Notes under the pieces: model-generated
Seen by the model: the letters and a program-made list of their open reading frames with translations, nothing else
Database searches by the model: none
Told to the model about the DNA's origin: nothing
Part shown: positions 15,243 through 24,054 of the stretch, one piece after another
Layout: each line of letters begins with the position of its first letter
How positions within the stretch are numbered: the stretch's first letter is position 1
Translations under genes and position numbers: made by a program
DNA from: an uncultured Bacteroides sp.
Lineage (GTDB): Bacteria > Bacteroidota > Bacteroidia > Bacteroidales > Bacteroidaceae
Reading direction: 5' to 3'
Assembly (NCBI GenBank): GCA_949296855.1
Contig: CASFRN010000061.1
Location: 1-38,665 of the forward strand
DNA: 38,665 nucleotides

Positions 15243-16583
15243 ATGGAAACCTTTTTGATTCGTGCGCTCCAGCTCATTCTCAGTTTTTCGATACTGGTGA
15301 TTGTGCATGAAGGAGGACACTTTTTCTTTGCCCGCCTTTTCAAGATACGGGTGGAGAAGTTTTATATTTTCTTCGACCCTTGGTTCGCTTTGTTCAAGTA
15401 TAAGCCGAAGCATAGCGATACGGAGTATGGAGTAGGTTGGCTGCCCTTGGGAGGGTATTGCAAAATCTCGGGTATGATTGATGAATCAATGGATACCGAA
15501 CAAATGAAAAAACCGCCTCAGCCATGGGAATTCCGCTCCAAGCCTGCTGGACAACGGCTTTTGGTAATGATAGGCGGAGTGTTGATGAACTTCATCCTTG
15601 CCTTATTTATTTACTCCATGATTCTCTTCACATGGGGAGATTCGTACATTGCCCTGAAAGATATGACCTACGGCATGAAGTTTAATGACCAAGCAAAAGA
15701 AATAGGCTTCCGCGACGGGGACATTCTTTTGAGTGCCGACGGTAAGGAATTGACCCGCTTCAACGGGGATATGATCCGCGACATTGTGGAAGCACGTGAA
15801 GTGACAGTGCTTCGTGGCGGACAAGAGGAACGAATCCTGATGCCTGAGTTAAGCTTACTTGACGTAGCACAAGCTAATCCGATGTTCGTCTCTGTATTCC
15901 AACCCAACGTAGTTGATTCGGTCATTGCCGGGGGTGGGTTTGCGCAAGCGGGCATCCAGAAAGGAGACTCGCTTGTGGCGTTCAACGGCACGGAAATCAA
16001 TTCTTGGAATGAGTTTTTAGAGCAAATGAACCGTCTCCAACTCAATGCCGAGTTGCAGGAAAAAACTTCGGGCGAGTTTACGTTGGTCTATTCACGTGCC
16101 GGAGTACGCGATACGGTCAATGTACAAACAGATACCAATTTTAAAGTAAATGCGATAGGAGGCTTAATCGATTATAAAGTGACCGATGTATCGTATGGCT
16201 TCTTCCAGTCTTTCCCTGCAGGTGTAATGTTGGGAATCAACACATTGAAAGGATATGCCAACGACATGAAGTATGTCTTTACCGCCGAAGGAGCCAAGAG
16301 TTTGGGAGGATTCGGCACTATCGGAAGCATCTTTCCGAAAGCATGGGATTGGCAACGCTTTTGGGAAATGACGGCACTCCTCTCTATTATGCTCGCCGTT
16401 ATGAACATCCTGCCCATTCCTGCATTGGACGGAGGACACGTCTTGTTTTTGTTGTATGAAATCATTGCCCGACGCAAGCCCAGCGACAAGTTTATGGAAT
16501 ATGCGCAAATGGTAGGTATGTTCCTGCTTTTAGCCTTGCTTATTTGGGCGAACTTTAACGATGTTGTGAGATTTTTATTGTAG
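15243..16583 (+). CDS. rseP: site-2 protease RseP
   Basis: A 446-residue intramembrane zinc metalloprotease. The active-site motif VIVHEGGHF (His22, Glu23, His26) lies in the first membrane segment and the third zinc ligand region NILPIPALDGGHVLF in a later one. Two PDZ-like periplasmic parts lie between (GFRDGDILLSADGKELTRF and GIQKGDSLVAFNGTEINSW). It cleaves membrane-anchored substrates such as anti-sigma factors or residual signal peptides. Its ATG is the first in frame after the dxr-rseP palindrome. dxr and rseP adjacency is common across bacteria. Confidence 0.95.
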   Translation: METFLIRALQLILSFSILVIVHEGGHFFFARLFKIRVEKFYIFFDPWFALFKYKPKHSDTEYGVGWLPLGGYCKISGMIDESMDTEQMKKPPQPWEFRSKPAGQRLLVMIGGVLMNFILALFIYSMILFTWGDSYIALKDMTYGMKFNDQAKEIGFRDGDILLSADGKELTRFNGDMIRDIVEAREVTVLRGGQEERILMPELSLLDVAQANPMFVSVFQPNVVDSVIAGGGFAQAGIQKGDSLVAFNGTEINSWNEFLEQMNRLQLNAELQEKTSGEFTLVYSRAGVRDTVNVQTDTNFKVNAIGGLIDYKVTDVSYGFFQSFPAGVMLGINTLKGYANDMKYVFTAEGAKSLGGFGTIGSIFPKAWDWQRFWEMTALLSIMLAVMNILPIPALDGGHVLFLLYEIIARRKPSDKFMEYAQMVGMFLLLALLIWANFNDVVRFLL

Positions 16584-16589
16584 CATTTA

Positions 16590-16809
16590 GGAGGTAAAGG
16601 AGGTAAAGAATAAAAGGAGGTAAAGGAGATAAAGAATAAAAGGAGGTAAAGAATAAAAGGAGGTAAAGGAGATAAAGAATTAAAGCATAGAAGATGAAGC
16701 TTAATCGCAAAAACTCCTTTAATACTTTACCTCCTTTAATACTTTAATACTTTACCTCCTTTAATACTTTACCTCCTTTAATACTTTAACACTTGAATAC
16801 TTGAATATC
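16590..16809. repeat. purine/pyrimidine inverted tandem-repeat array between rseP and lgt
   Basis: The left half (about 16590-16684) is a tandem array of AAAGGAGGTAAAGAAT-type units; the right half (about 16713-16809) is a tandem array of the complement, ACTTTACCTCCTTTAAT. A 28-bp spacer separates them. The arms can pair over nearly 95 bp, giving a very large hairpin or slipped structures. Copy number probably varies between strains. Confidence 0.9.
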
Positions 16810-16816
16810 AAAAACT

Positions 16817-17644
16817 ATGAATCCGCTTTACATTCATTGGAATCCCGACCCCGTGCTCTTCCATATCGGCAACTTCGGACTTCGGTGGTATAGCATCTTT
16901 TGGATGATTGCCATTTTAGCGGCTTGCCAAGTGGTATATAAACTCTATCAAGTGAAGAAATTGCCGATAGACACTTACCAGTCATTATTTGTCTATTGCA
17001 TGGTAGGCGTATTTGTGGGTGCACGGTTGGGGCATTGCCTGTTCTACGACCCGTCTTATTTCTTGGCGCATCCGTTAGAGATTGTACTCCCTATCCGTTT
17101 TCTTCCGAATGGAGAGTGGATATTTACGGGATATGCCGGACTTGCCAGCCACGGAGGGACATTGGGTTTGATTATCGCCCTTTATCTTTTTTGCCGGAAA
17201 ACCAAGATACATTACTTGGATGTGCTTGATATGTTAGGCATTGCCGCACCGGTAGCGGCTGGTTTCATACGCCTTGCCAACCTGATGAATTCCGAAATCA
17301 TTGGCATGCCGACCACATTGCCTTGGGCATTTGTCTTCGAGCAAGTCGACCTCCAGCCCCGGCATCCGGCTCAGCTTTACGAAGCGCTTGCCTATTTCCT
17401 GTTCTTCGGCATCATGGTCTGGATATACTGGAAGCGGAAAGACACTGCCCGCAAAGGTTTCTATTTCGGGCTTTGCATCGCCTTGATATTCACTTTCCGT
17501 TTCTTCATCGAGTTTCTCAAAGAACGTCAAGTAGAGTTCGAGAACGCTATGCCTATCGACATGGGGCAGGTGTTGAGCATTCCTTTCATCCTGTTGGGGC
17601 TTTATTTCGTATTCCGGCATAAAACGGATAAACTTAAAAATTAA
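16817..17644 (+). CDS. lgt: prolipoprotein diacylglyceryl transferase
   Basis: A 275-residue multi-spanning inner-membrane enzyme that transfers diacylglycerol from phosphatidylglycerol to the lipobox Cys of prolipoproteins, the first step of lipoprotein maturation. Conserved elements: LRWYSIFWM near the N-terminus, GARLGHCLFYDP, the essential GLASHGGTLG region, IRLANLMNSEIIG (variant of the RIGNF.N.E signature) and RHPAQLYEAL. Seven hydrophobic segments are apparent. The ATG lies 8 bp after the inverted tandem-repeat array, so that structure would sit directly on its leader. It precedes the S9 peptidase gene by 25 bp. Confidence 0.95.
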   Translation: MNPLYIHWNPDPVLFHIGNFGLRWYSIFWMIAILAACQVVYKLYQVKKLPIDTYQSLFVYCMVGVFVGARLGHCLFYDPSYFLAHPLEIVLPIRFLPNGEWIFTGYAGLASHGGTLGLIIALYLFCRKTKIHYLDVLDMLGIAAPVAAGFIRLANLMNSEIIGMPTTLPWAFVFEQVDLQPRHPAQLYEALAYFLFFGIMVWIYWKRKDTARKGFYFGLCIALIFTFRFFIEFLKERQVEFENAMPIDMGQVLSIPFILLGLYFVFRHKTDKLKN

Positions 17645-17669
17645 ATACTTAAACAAACAAGCAGAGTTT

Positions 17670-20105
17670 ATGAAAATACGCATTTTATCTCTTTTATTCT
17701 TAGGGCTTGCCCTTCAGACTATGACCGCGCTTGCCCAAGAGCGTCTGCCCGAATACATTCAGGCAGAGAAATTTACACAGGAAAAGCTGAACACGATGTT
17801 GTTTTCAACTGTAGTTGACCCGCATTGGTTCCCCACAGGAAATGATTTTTGGTTCGAATACAAAACCAGCGAAGGTACGTTTTGGTATGTAGTCGACCCC
17901 GATGCACGCCGGAAGACTCCGTTATTCGACCGTGACGAATTGGCATCCCAGCTTACTGAAATCGTGCACGACCCGTTCGAAGCACGCCATTTACCTATCC
18001 AAAATCTGAAAGTACAGGAAGACGGACGTACCTTTACCTTCGAAGTAACCTCTTCGCAAGATAAAAAGCCGAAGAAAGACGATAAGAAGAAGACGGACAA
18101 GCCTGAAAAGGAAGTGTTCTATTTCTCATACGATTACCCGACACGCAAACTGACCCGCTTGACTGAAGAAGCCAAAGAGCCGAAACAATTGGATTGGGCA
18201 TCGGTTTCTCCCGACGGGCAAACGGTGGTTTACGCTAAAGATTGCAACCTCTACCGCATGAGCATCGCCGATTACCGCAAGGCGCAAAAGGATGAGAAAG
18301 ACAGTACGATTGTAGAAATCCAGTTGACAAAAGACGGAAGCGAACATTTCGGTTACGGAATCCCGTATAGCATACTGAATACCGACACTCTTTGCAATGG
18401 GAAACGCCGTGGCGTATGGGGATACTGGTCGCCCGACTCCAAACATTTTGTTACGGTAGTTACCGACGAACGGAAAGTGAAAGACTTGTGGGTCATCAAT
18501 TCGCTGGCTTCTCCCCGCCCTACATTAGAGACTTACCGCTATCAGATGCCGGGAGAAATGGATGCGCCCGAAGATCATCTGTATATCTTCAACATGACCG
18601 ACAACACACGGAAAGAAATCCGTACGGCGGCATGGAAAAATCAGACATTGATGATAGAAAGCCGTCCGTATCAGATGAAAGAACGCGATGCCGAATTCCG
18701 TTCGGATGTTTGGCAAGGTGATGATAACCGTTTCTTCCTCACCCGCAGCAGCCGAGACCTGCACCGCATTGATGTCTGCACGTATACCATCGGAGAAGAT
18801 TCAATCGTCCCTATCGTGAAAGAACGGATGAATACGTATCAGGAAACCCGCCCCATTCAGGTACTGGGCGGCGGAAAAGAGTTTATCCAATGGAGTGAAC
18901 GCGACGGATGGGCACACCTTTATTTATATGATGACCAAGGAAACCTGAAGAACCGCATCACCAAGGGACCGTGGCACGTAGAACGAGTTGTAAAAGTTGA
19001 CTCGGCTACCCGCACTATCTATTTCACCGCTAACGGACGTGAAGAAGGTGAAAATCCTTATTACGAACACCTGTATAAGGTGAATGCCGACGGAAGCGGA
19101 TTGAAACTCTTGACTCAAGGCGAATATTTCCACGAAATAGATATAGACGATGACGCCCGTTTCATCGTAGACAATTATTCGCGGGTAAACACCGTACCCA
19201 ATGCTGTCTTGATAGACCGTAATGGAAATAAAGTGATGGATTTGCAAGAAAGTGATTTTTCCCAACTCTTTGCCGCTGGTTATCAATTTCCCGAACTCTT
19301 TACGGTAAAAGCGGCAGACGGAGTGACCGATCTCTACGGCGTGATGTACAAGCCTTACAATTTCGATTCGACCAAGGTTTATCCGATTGTAGACTACGTT
19401 TATCCCGGTCCGCAAGTGGAAGCGGTTTACTATCCGTTTACCCGCATGAGTGTACGTACCGACCGTCTGGCTCAGGCTGGATTTATTGTGATTTCGGTAG
19501 GTCAGCGCGGCGGACACCCCAGTCGCTCTAAATGGTATCACAATTATGGATACGGCAATATGCGCGACTATCCCCTCGCCGACCATAAGGCAGCGGTAGA
19601 ACAATTGGCTGCACGCCATTCGTTTATTGATATTGACCGGGTAGGTATCCACGGGCATTCCGGAGGCGGTTTCATGTCTACGGCAGCTATCCTCCAATAT
19701 CCTGACTTCTATAAAGCAGCCGTATCGTGCGCGGGGAACCACGATAACCGTATCTACAACCGTTGGTGGAGCGAAACGCACCACGGAGTGAAAGAAGAAA
19801 TAACCGAAAAGGGCGATACCACTTTCGTCTATAAAATAGCGACGAATCCCGAAATTGCCAAGCAACTGAAAGGACACCTGATGCTGGTACACGGCGATAT
19901 CGACAACAACGTACATCCGGCTAATACCATCCGTGTAGTAGATGCCTTGATTCGCGCGAACAAACGTTTCGAGATGCTCATCCTTCCTGGCCAGCGTCAC
20001 GGCTTTGGCGATATGGACGAATATTTTTACTGGCGCATGGTGGACTTCTTCTCGCGTTGGCTGAACGGGAAAGCCGAAGAATCGGTGGATATTCCCCGGC
20101 GCTGA
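17670..20105 (+). CDS. S9 family (DPP IV-like) prolyl oligopeptidase, exported
   Basis: An 811-residue periplasmic serine peptidase. The signal peptide is about residues 1-22 (ending ALA). It has an N-terminal beta-propeller (DPPIV_N) with a lysine-rich insertion near residues 129-147 (KKPKKDDKKKTDKPEK) and a C-terminal alpha/beta-hydrolase domain. The catalytic triad is Ser664 in HGHSGGG, Asp745 in HGDIDNNV and His777 in GQRHGF. The nucleophile elbow is GHSGGG rather than the GWSYGG of classical DPP4, so dipeptidyl specificity is not certain. It probably degrades peptides in the periplasm. Last gene of the plus-strand run, followed by a strong hairpin. Confidence 0.93.
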   Translation: MKIRILSLLFLGLALQTMTALAQERLPEYIQAEKFTQEKLNTMLFSTVVDPHWFPTGNDFWFEYKTSEGTFWYVVDPDARRKTPLFDRDELASQLTEIVHDPFEARHLPIQNLKVQEDGRTFTFEVTSSQDKKPKKDDKKKTDKPEKEVFYFSYDYPTRKLTRLTEEAKEPKQLDWASVSPDGQTVVYAKDCNLYRMSIADYRKAQKDEKDSTIVEIQLTKDGSEHFGYGIPYSILNTDTLCNGKRRGVWGYWSPDSKHFVTVVTDERKVKDLWVINSLASPRPTLETYRYQMPGEMDAPEDHLYIFNMTDNTRKEIRTAAWKNQTLMIESRPYQMKERDAEFRSDVWQGDDNRFFLTRSSRDLHRIDVCTYTIGEDSIVPIVKERMNTYQETRPIQVLGGGKEFIQWSERDGWAHLYLYDDQGNLKNRITKGPWHVERVVKVDSATRTIYFTANGREEGENPYYEHLYKVNADGSGLKLLTQGEYFHEIDIDDDARFIVDNYSRVNTVPNAVLIDRNGNKVMDLQESDFSQLFAAGYQFPELFTVKAADGVTDLYGVMYKPYNFDSTKVYPIVDYVYPGPQVEAVYYPFTRMSVRTDRLAQAGFIVISVGQRGGHPSRSKWYHNYGYGNMRDYPLADHKAAVEQLAARHSFIDIDRVGIHGHSGGGFMSTAAILQYPDFYKAAVSCAGNHDNRIYNRWWSETHHGVKEEITEKGDTTFVYKIATNPEIAKQLKGHLMLVHGDIDNNVHPANTIRVVDALIRANKRFEMLILPGQRHGFGDMDEYFYWRMVDFFSRWLNGKAEESVDIPRR

Positions 20106-20143
20106 CAAAGAAAGAGGATTCGTTGCGTAAAAGATAAAAAAAG

Positions 20144-20196
20144 AAGAGGCTGCATCAAAATGAAGTTGATTTCTATTTTGAGACAGCCTCTTTTCT
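20144..20196. terminator. bidirectional terminator between convergent genes
   Basis: A stem AAGAGGCTG/CAGCCTCTT is extended by the complementary inner ATCAAAAT/ATTTTGA pair. It is followed by TTTTC on the plus strand and by CTTTTTTTATC on the minus strand, so it suits both the S9 peptidase transcript and the convergent Rpn gene. Confidence 0.8.
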
Positions 20197-20284
20197 TGTT
20201 GGATAAGTGTTAATTTGGAACATTTTCTCTTGAAAGGTATGGTTAGGATATCGTCTGTTTGAAGTGTTTATAGTTTACATATTT

Positions 20285-21229
20285 TTACAATGCTTCGATT
20301 TCGTCTACTTTAAGTCCAGTAGCTTTTGCTATGATATCTACAGAAACACCTAAGCGTTTCAAGTTTTGTGCATCTTCCAATTTGCCTTTTTCCATGCCTT
20401 CTTTCATGCCTTTTTCCATGCTTTCTTTTATCGCATTTTCCATTCTTTCCTGCATATCCTCTTCATAAATCCGGTTGACATAGTAGCGGTCTACTGCCTT
20501 ATCGTATGCCACCCGGTTCGCCTCCGATAGGTTAGCCACGGCAGCCAGCCGTTCCAGATGCTTGAACACCTGTTCCTTCAGTGCATCCGGCATTCTGTTC
20601 CATTCGTTCATATTCTTCAGTGCATAGATTAGTTTGTCATACAATGTTTCGCATTCCTCCAACCGCTTGGTGAAGTAAGGGAACTGCAAGTATATCTGCC
20701 GGAAATGCGGATTCACCGTCCGTCCGTTCTCACGGTCGGCAACCACCGTATCCGTGCGGAATTTCGCCTCTAGTTTCGTTTCTTTGAAGTTCATCAGGAA
20801 TATCCCGTACACCGTAGGCAGCTTGTAACGGTCACCATAACGAGGCGGCTTTTCCCTCATAATGCACGTCATGCCTTCCTCATCATTTGACGGCAAGTTC
20901 ACCTCGTCCGTTATGGGACGTTCTATCAACCGGCTGATGGCACGGCACACGTAATACAGCGTGCGGTCAAGGAAATTGCTGTGCCACCGGTTCTGCATCT
21001 CCACGATGATGTATTCCCCGCTCGAAGTCAGGCAATACAGGTCGAAGATAATCCCTCGGTCGTTCACGTTGTCCGAATTGTCTTCCTTGTCGATGAACGT
21101 CAGGTTCTCGATATGATGCTCTCCCGCAAGCAGTTCGTTCAGCAAGGTGATGAGCAGTTCCTTGCTGGCAGGTTGCCCGAAGATAATCTTGAAACCGATG
21201 TCGGTAAACGGGTTCACAAAATGGGCCAT
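20285..21229 (-). CDS. Rpn/PD-(D/E)XK nuclease family transposase
   Basis: A 314-residue protein of the recombination-promoting nuclease group. It opens MAHFVNPFTDIGFKIIFG, the family signature. The nuclease core is visible as IIFDLYC followed by EYIIVEMQNRW (D...E-x-Q). The C-terminal part has short repeats of MEKGMKEGMEKGK, then a LKRLGVSVDIIAKATGL helix-turn-helix-like end. The start at 21229 is preferred over 21250 because the predicted transcription start from the promoter at 21255-21286 falls at or just past the 21250 ATG. Members can nick DNA and promote RecA-independent recombination; mobility of this copy is not shown, and I see no terminal repeats. Confidence 0.88.
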   Translation of the reverse strand: MAHFVNPFTDIGFKIIFGQPASKELLITLLNELLAGEHHIENLTFIDKEDNSDNVNDRGIIFDLYCLTSSGEYIIVEMQNRWHSNFLDRTLYYVCRAISRLIERPITDEVNLPSNDEEGMTCIMREKPPRYGDRYKLPTVYGIFLMNFKETKLEAKFRTDTVVADRENGRTVNPHFRQIYLQFPYFTKRLEECETLYDKLIYALKNMNEWNRMPDALKEQVFKHLERLAAVANLSEANRVAYDKAVDRYYVNRIYEEDMQERMENAIKESMEKGMKEGMEKGKLEDAQNLKRLGVSVDIIAKATGLKVDEIEAL

Positions 21230-21254
21230 ATGTCTTTCACTTTTCCTCATGCCT

Positions 21255-21286
21255 CAAAGATACGCAAACTTGAGGAGATTGACAAA
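21255..21286 (-). promoter_or_regulatory. promoter for Rpn-family gene
   Basis: On the minus strand TTTG (21283-21286), a 20-bp spacer and TATCTTTG (21255-21262) match the consensus well. Transcription would start near 21249, which excludes the ATG at 21250 unless the mRNA is leaderless and argues for the start at 21229. Confidence 0.7.
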
Positions 21287-21323
21287 TTTGTATGCAGTGA
21301 AGTCAGGGCAAACGTATCTAAAT

Positions 21324-21354
21324 TTTGCGTAAAAGTGCAAGCTTGTTATCTTTG
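21324..21354 (+). promoter_or_regulatory. promoter for 32-residue ORF
   Basis: TTTG (21324-21327), a 19-bp spacer and TATCTTTG (21347-21354) form a consensus Bacteroidetes promoter. The predicted start is near 21361, 14 bp before the small ORF. It is divergent from the Rpn promoter and directed toward the convergent 3' end of the polysaccharide operon. Confidence 0.7.
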
Positions 21355-21374
21355 CACGTCCAAATGAATATGAT

Positions 21375-21473
21375 ATGCAAAGATTTTACACTTCCATTAG
21401 ACTGATATGCGCTTATCTGATTGCTATGGTTTTACTTCCTATAGCCTTAATCTGCAAGCTGTTTCGCAAATAA
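21375..21473 (+). CDS. putative 32-residue membrane peptide
   Basis: A short ORF (MQRFYTSIRLICAYLIAM... ending ICKLFRK) with one hydrophobic helix of about 20 residues and basic ends, the profile of a single-pass small membrane protein. A consensus promoter lies 21 bp upstream, and the stop is 2 bp from the convergent stop of the WecG-type gene. No homologue is recognised. It could be a real small protein, a toxin-like peptide, or the visible part of a transcript whose role is antisense to the operon's 3' end. Confidence 0.45.
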   Translation: MQRFYTSIRLICAYLIAMVLLPIALICKLFRK

Positions 21474-21475
21474 AA

Positions 21476-22228
21476 TCATTTGCCGAACGGATTTTTATAT
21501 ATGCCCAGCAACTGCTTTGCGAAGTAGTAGAAAAACATCATGTCATCTATGAAATAGCGTTTGAACATTCTTTTGGGTTCCATCAGAAAGCGGTAAAACC
21601 ACTCTAGGTATAGTTTTTGAAATATTTGGGGAGCACGCTTGATGTTGCCTGCCTCAAAGTCTATTGTAGCCCCAAGTGCCATCCAAATGTGGACATCAGG
21701 CATCTTGTCCTTGTGATTGAAAATCCATTTTTCCTGCTTGGGACATCCGACTCCGACCAAAACCACATTCGCCCCGCTTTTGTTTATCATCTCGTATATG
21801 GCATGGTTCTCTTCATCTTTCTTTTCAAAGCCGTATGAGGGGGAATAAGCACCTACTACAATCTGTCTGCCTGCTTTTTCGTTGATACGCTCCATGGCCT
21901 TTTGTGCCACGCCGTCCATTGCACCAAGCAAGAATATTTTGCAGTTTAAGTCGTCCTTATGATACATATAATAAGCCGTGAAGAAACTGCTTCCCGGAAT
22001 GGCTTCTGGCAACGGATGTTTCAACAATTTCGATAGTAGGCAGAGAATCTTGCTATCACATACTACCCATTCCGCCTTTTGGTAAATATCGTAAAAATCA
22101 CGGTCGTTTTGCAACTTTACCAGGTGATCCACGTTTGGAGTCACGAGCACACCTCTTTTCAGCGTTCGCAGCAACTCTTTTTCCGTAATAGCCTGTATGG
22201 CTGCATTGAGCATTTTAACCTTTTCCAT
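21476..22228 (-). CDS. WecG/TagA/CpsF family glycosyltransferase (GT26)
   Basis: A 250-residue cytoplasmic/peripheral transferase that adds a sugar (often N-acetylmannosamine-type) to a lipid-linked intermediate in surface polysaccharide synthesis. Family motifs: TPNVDHLVKLQND (about 30-42), CDSKILCLLSKLL, a GSSFF turn, LVGVGCPKQEKWI and GATIDFEAGNIKRAPQ, then LEWFYRFLMEPKRMFKRY. Full length. It is the last gene of the leftward operon, 4 bp after the broken acyltransferase. The exact donor sugar cannot be read from sequence. Confidence 0.92.
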   Translation of the reverse strand: MEKVKMLNAAIQAITEKELLRTLKRGVLVTPNVDHLVKLQNDRDFYDIYQKAEWVVCDSKILCLLSKLLKHPLPEAIPGSSFFTAYYMYHKDDLNCKIFLLGAMDGVAQKAMERINEKAGRQIVVGAYSPSYGFEKKDEENHAIYEMINKSGANVVLVGVGCPKQEKWIFNHKDKMPDVHIWMALGATIDFEAGNIKRAPQIFQKLYLEWFYRFLMEPKRMFKRYFIDDMMFFYYFAKQLLGIYKNPFGK

Positions 22229-22232
22229 TATA

Positions 22233-22961
22233 TTATTTTTTTTGAACTTTCTGACTCCACAATTTCCCGTATCCCCATGCTATGCAATAAGACAGGAACA
22301 GGCACATGGCAAATCCTACGGTTACTGGCACATGGTTCTCGGCTACATGCTTCACAACCTGGAACACCAATATATGCACTAAGTACCATTCGTATGAAAA
22401 TCTGTTTGTATAACAGAAGAATCTGTTGATAATCCCTATACCGGCTTTATAGATAATCAAAGCCAACGAGGTGTATCCGATGAGCGACGGAATGTCATTA
22501 TACAGTTTCCATGGAAATCCTGCCCATCCCATTATGCCTGTCATTGCCATGGCGGTTACGCAAGTCGGAACAAGGTATCTCCATTTTGGGATGTTCAGTC
22601 TCGATGGACGTTCCCGATACAGCTCCGCCAACTTCATTCCCAAGCAGAACTCCCATAGATATTGCAGGAAGAAACTGTTCCATACACGTTCTTCACCCAA
22701 TCCCGATATGCCTACGATTGTCGCCCACGAGAGGCTGATGAAGAGGGCAATCTAGTACCCCCCCTATTAATGTTTATTAACTTTACAATTAAAGGCAGGA
22801 CCAAAACCGCTGCACAAGATAAATACATGCACGCCGGCACCGCCAAAAGAACTTGCCTTCATCAGTCCGGAGGGAATGGGATAGCTTTGAAGCAAGTGCA
22901 TCAGTACAATGGTGAAAATGGAGTAACCTCGAAGGAAGTTTATTACATCCAGTTTTTTCAT
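22233..22961 (-). pseudogene. acyltransferase-3 family gene, internally deleted
   Basis: Two in-phase pieces of one O-acyltransferase (family 3, membrane) remain. The start (MKKLDVINFLRGYSIFTIVL..., 22961 to about 22790) has the RGYSIFTIVLMHLL first helix and ends at LCSGFG. The end (about 22751-22233) runs IALFISLSWATIVGISG...EFCLGMKLAELY... to the C-terminus. The middle, expected to be roughly 150-200 residues, is missing; in its place are TAA, TAG and TAG stops around a run of seven G (22758-22764 on the plus strand as C). Because both halves share a frame, this is a deletion and not a simple frameshift. The ATG overlaps the upstream GT4 stop by 4 bp. O-acetylation by this gene is presumably lost. 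Confidence 0.8.
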
Positions 22962-24025
22962 TTGTCTAGATTGTTTAAAAGCTTTCTGTATATCCCCTTT
23001 AGTTTCTCTATATTTACCTCTAATGAAAAGGAATTTTTTATGAGTTCATAAGATTTTCTGCTGAGTTTCATCCGCAAATCTTTATCTGTCTCTAAGCGTA
23101 ATATACGATTGTAAAGGGTAACTATATCGCCAGGAGTAATCAAAAAACCGTTTTCTCCATCATGCAATACTTCTGGAATAGAAGCGATTGATGTACTGAT
23201 ATTGGGTATGCCATGTGCCATTGTTTCAAGAATAGTCATAGGCAATCCTTCATTATATGATGGTAATACGTTTATCATACTTTGTGCCATAAAACTTTCC
23301 TTCTGTTGTCCGTCAGTCCAGCCTATATGAGCTATCCGATGCGTGATTTTCATTTCCTCCACTTTCTTTTTCACTTCTTCCACTTCGCCATCACCGCAGA
23401 GGTAGAATTTTACGTCAGCTGGTAAAATTCCATCTAAGTTTTTTATCGCCTCAAGCAAATCATACGTGCCTTTGCGGTGCCCTAACCTACCTAAGAAAAG
23501 TACATTACGTGATTGTAGATTGTATGGATTTGTTTGAGGAACATTCACTGCATTATATAATACTTCCACTTTGGCTTTAGGCGATTTCCCCTTTATCATT
23601 TGCACAAGCCGTTGACTCAACACAATGTTCAAGTCTGCCATGTGTAATATTTTATTCACATATTCTTTTCGCTTATCAGACAGTTTGTCATAAAACAAAT
23701 CAAACTCGGCACCGTGATGATGCAATATGACTTTTATTCCGAAACGCTTCAATGTCTGCAAGATAAAAGCTTTACGGTAAAAGCTTCCCCGTTCAGCAAC
23801 ATGTAGATGGGCTATATTTATTTTTCCACATATTGCCAGCCAAAGAATACGGATATAAGCAATGGCAAAGTAACCCACCAATAGATATTTGTTTGTTTCT
23901 ATATGGGTCGGTATAAACGTGATTTTCACATTGCCCCAATCCGGATAGGCTAAATAGTTTTTGACAACAGAAACCATACCTCCTTTCACTTTCAGAGAAG
24001 AGGCACACATAAGAATATGAATCAT
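22958..24025 (-). CDS. glycosyltransferase family 4
   Basis: A 355-residue GT-B enzyme. The N-terminal domain opens IHILMCASSLKVKGGMVSVV with the glycine-rich loop and carries an HHHGAEFDLFY segment. The C-terminal domain has VLFLGRLGHRKGTYDLLEAI and the nucleotide-sugar motif LPSYNEGLPMTILETMAHGIP (E-x7-E type). Retaining transferase acting on the inner leaflet; sugar unknown. It lies 29 bp downstream of the pyruvyltransferase gene in transcription order and overlaps the acyltransferase pseudogene by 4 bp. Confidence 0.93.
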   Translation of the reverse strand: MIHILMCASSLKVKGGMVSVVKNYLAYPDWGNVKITFIPTHIETNKYLLVGYFAIAYIRILWLAICGKINIAHLHVAERGSFYRKAFILQTLKRFGIKVILHHHGAEFDLFYDKLSDKRKEYVNKILHMADLNIVLSQRLVQMIKGKSPKAKVEVLYNAVNVPQTNPYNLQSRNVLFLGRLGHRKGTYDLLEAIKNLDGILPADVKFYLCGDGEVEEVKKKVEEMKITHRIAHIGWTDGQQKESFMAQSMINVLPSYNEGLPMTILETMAHGIPNISTSIASIPEVLHDGENGFLITPGDIVTLYNRILRLETDKDLRMKLSRKSYELIKNSFSLEVNIEKLKGIYRKLLNNLDK

Positions 24026-24054
24026 TGTATGGAAATATTTTTTAGATAACAGTA

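Noticed and set aside
16590-16809. Regularly repeated units that might be a CRISPR array
   Set aside because: The units are tandem without unique spacers, and the second half is the reverse complement of the first; no cas genes are present.
22767-22961. A separate 64-residue protein gene
   Set aside because: It is the N-terminal helix region of an acyltransferase-3 protein whose C-terminal part continues at 22751-22233 in the same frame.
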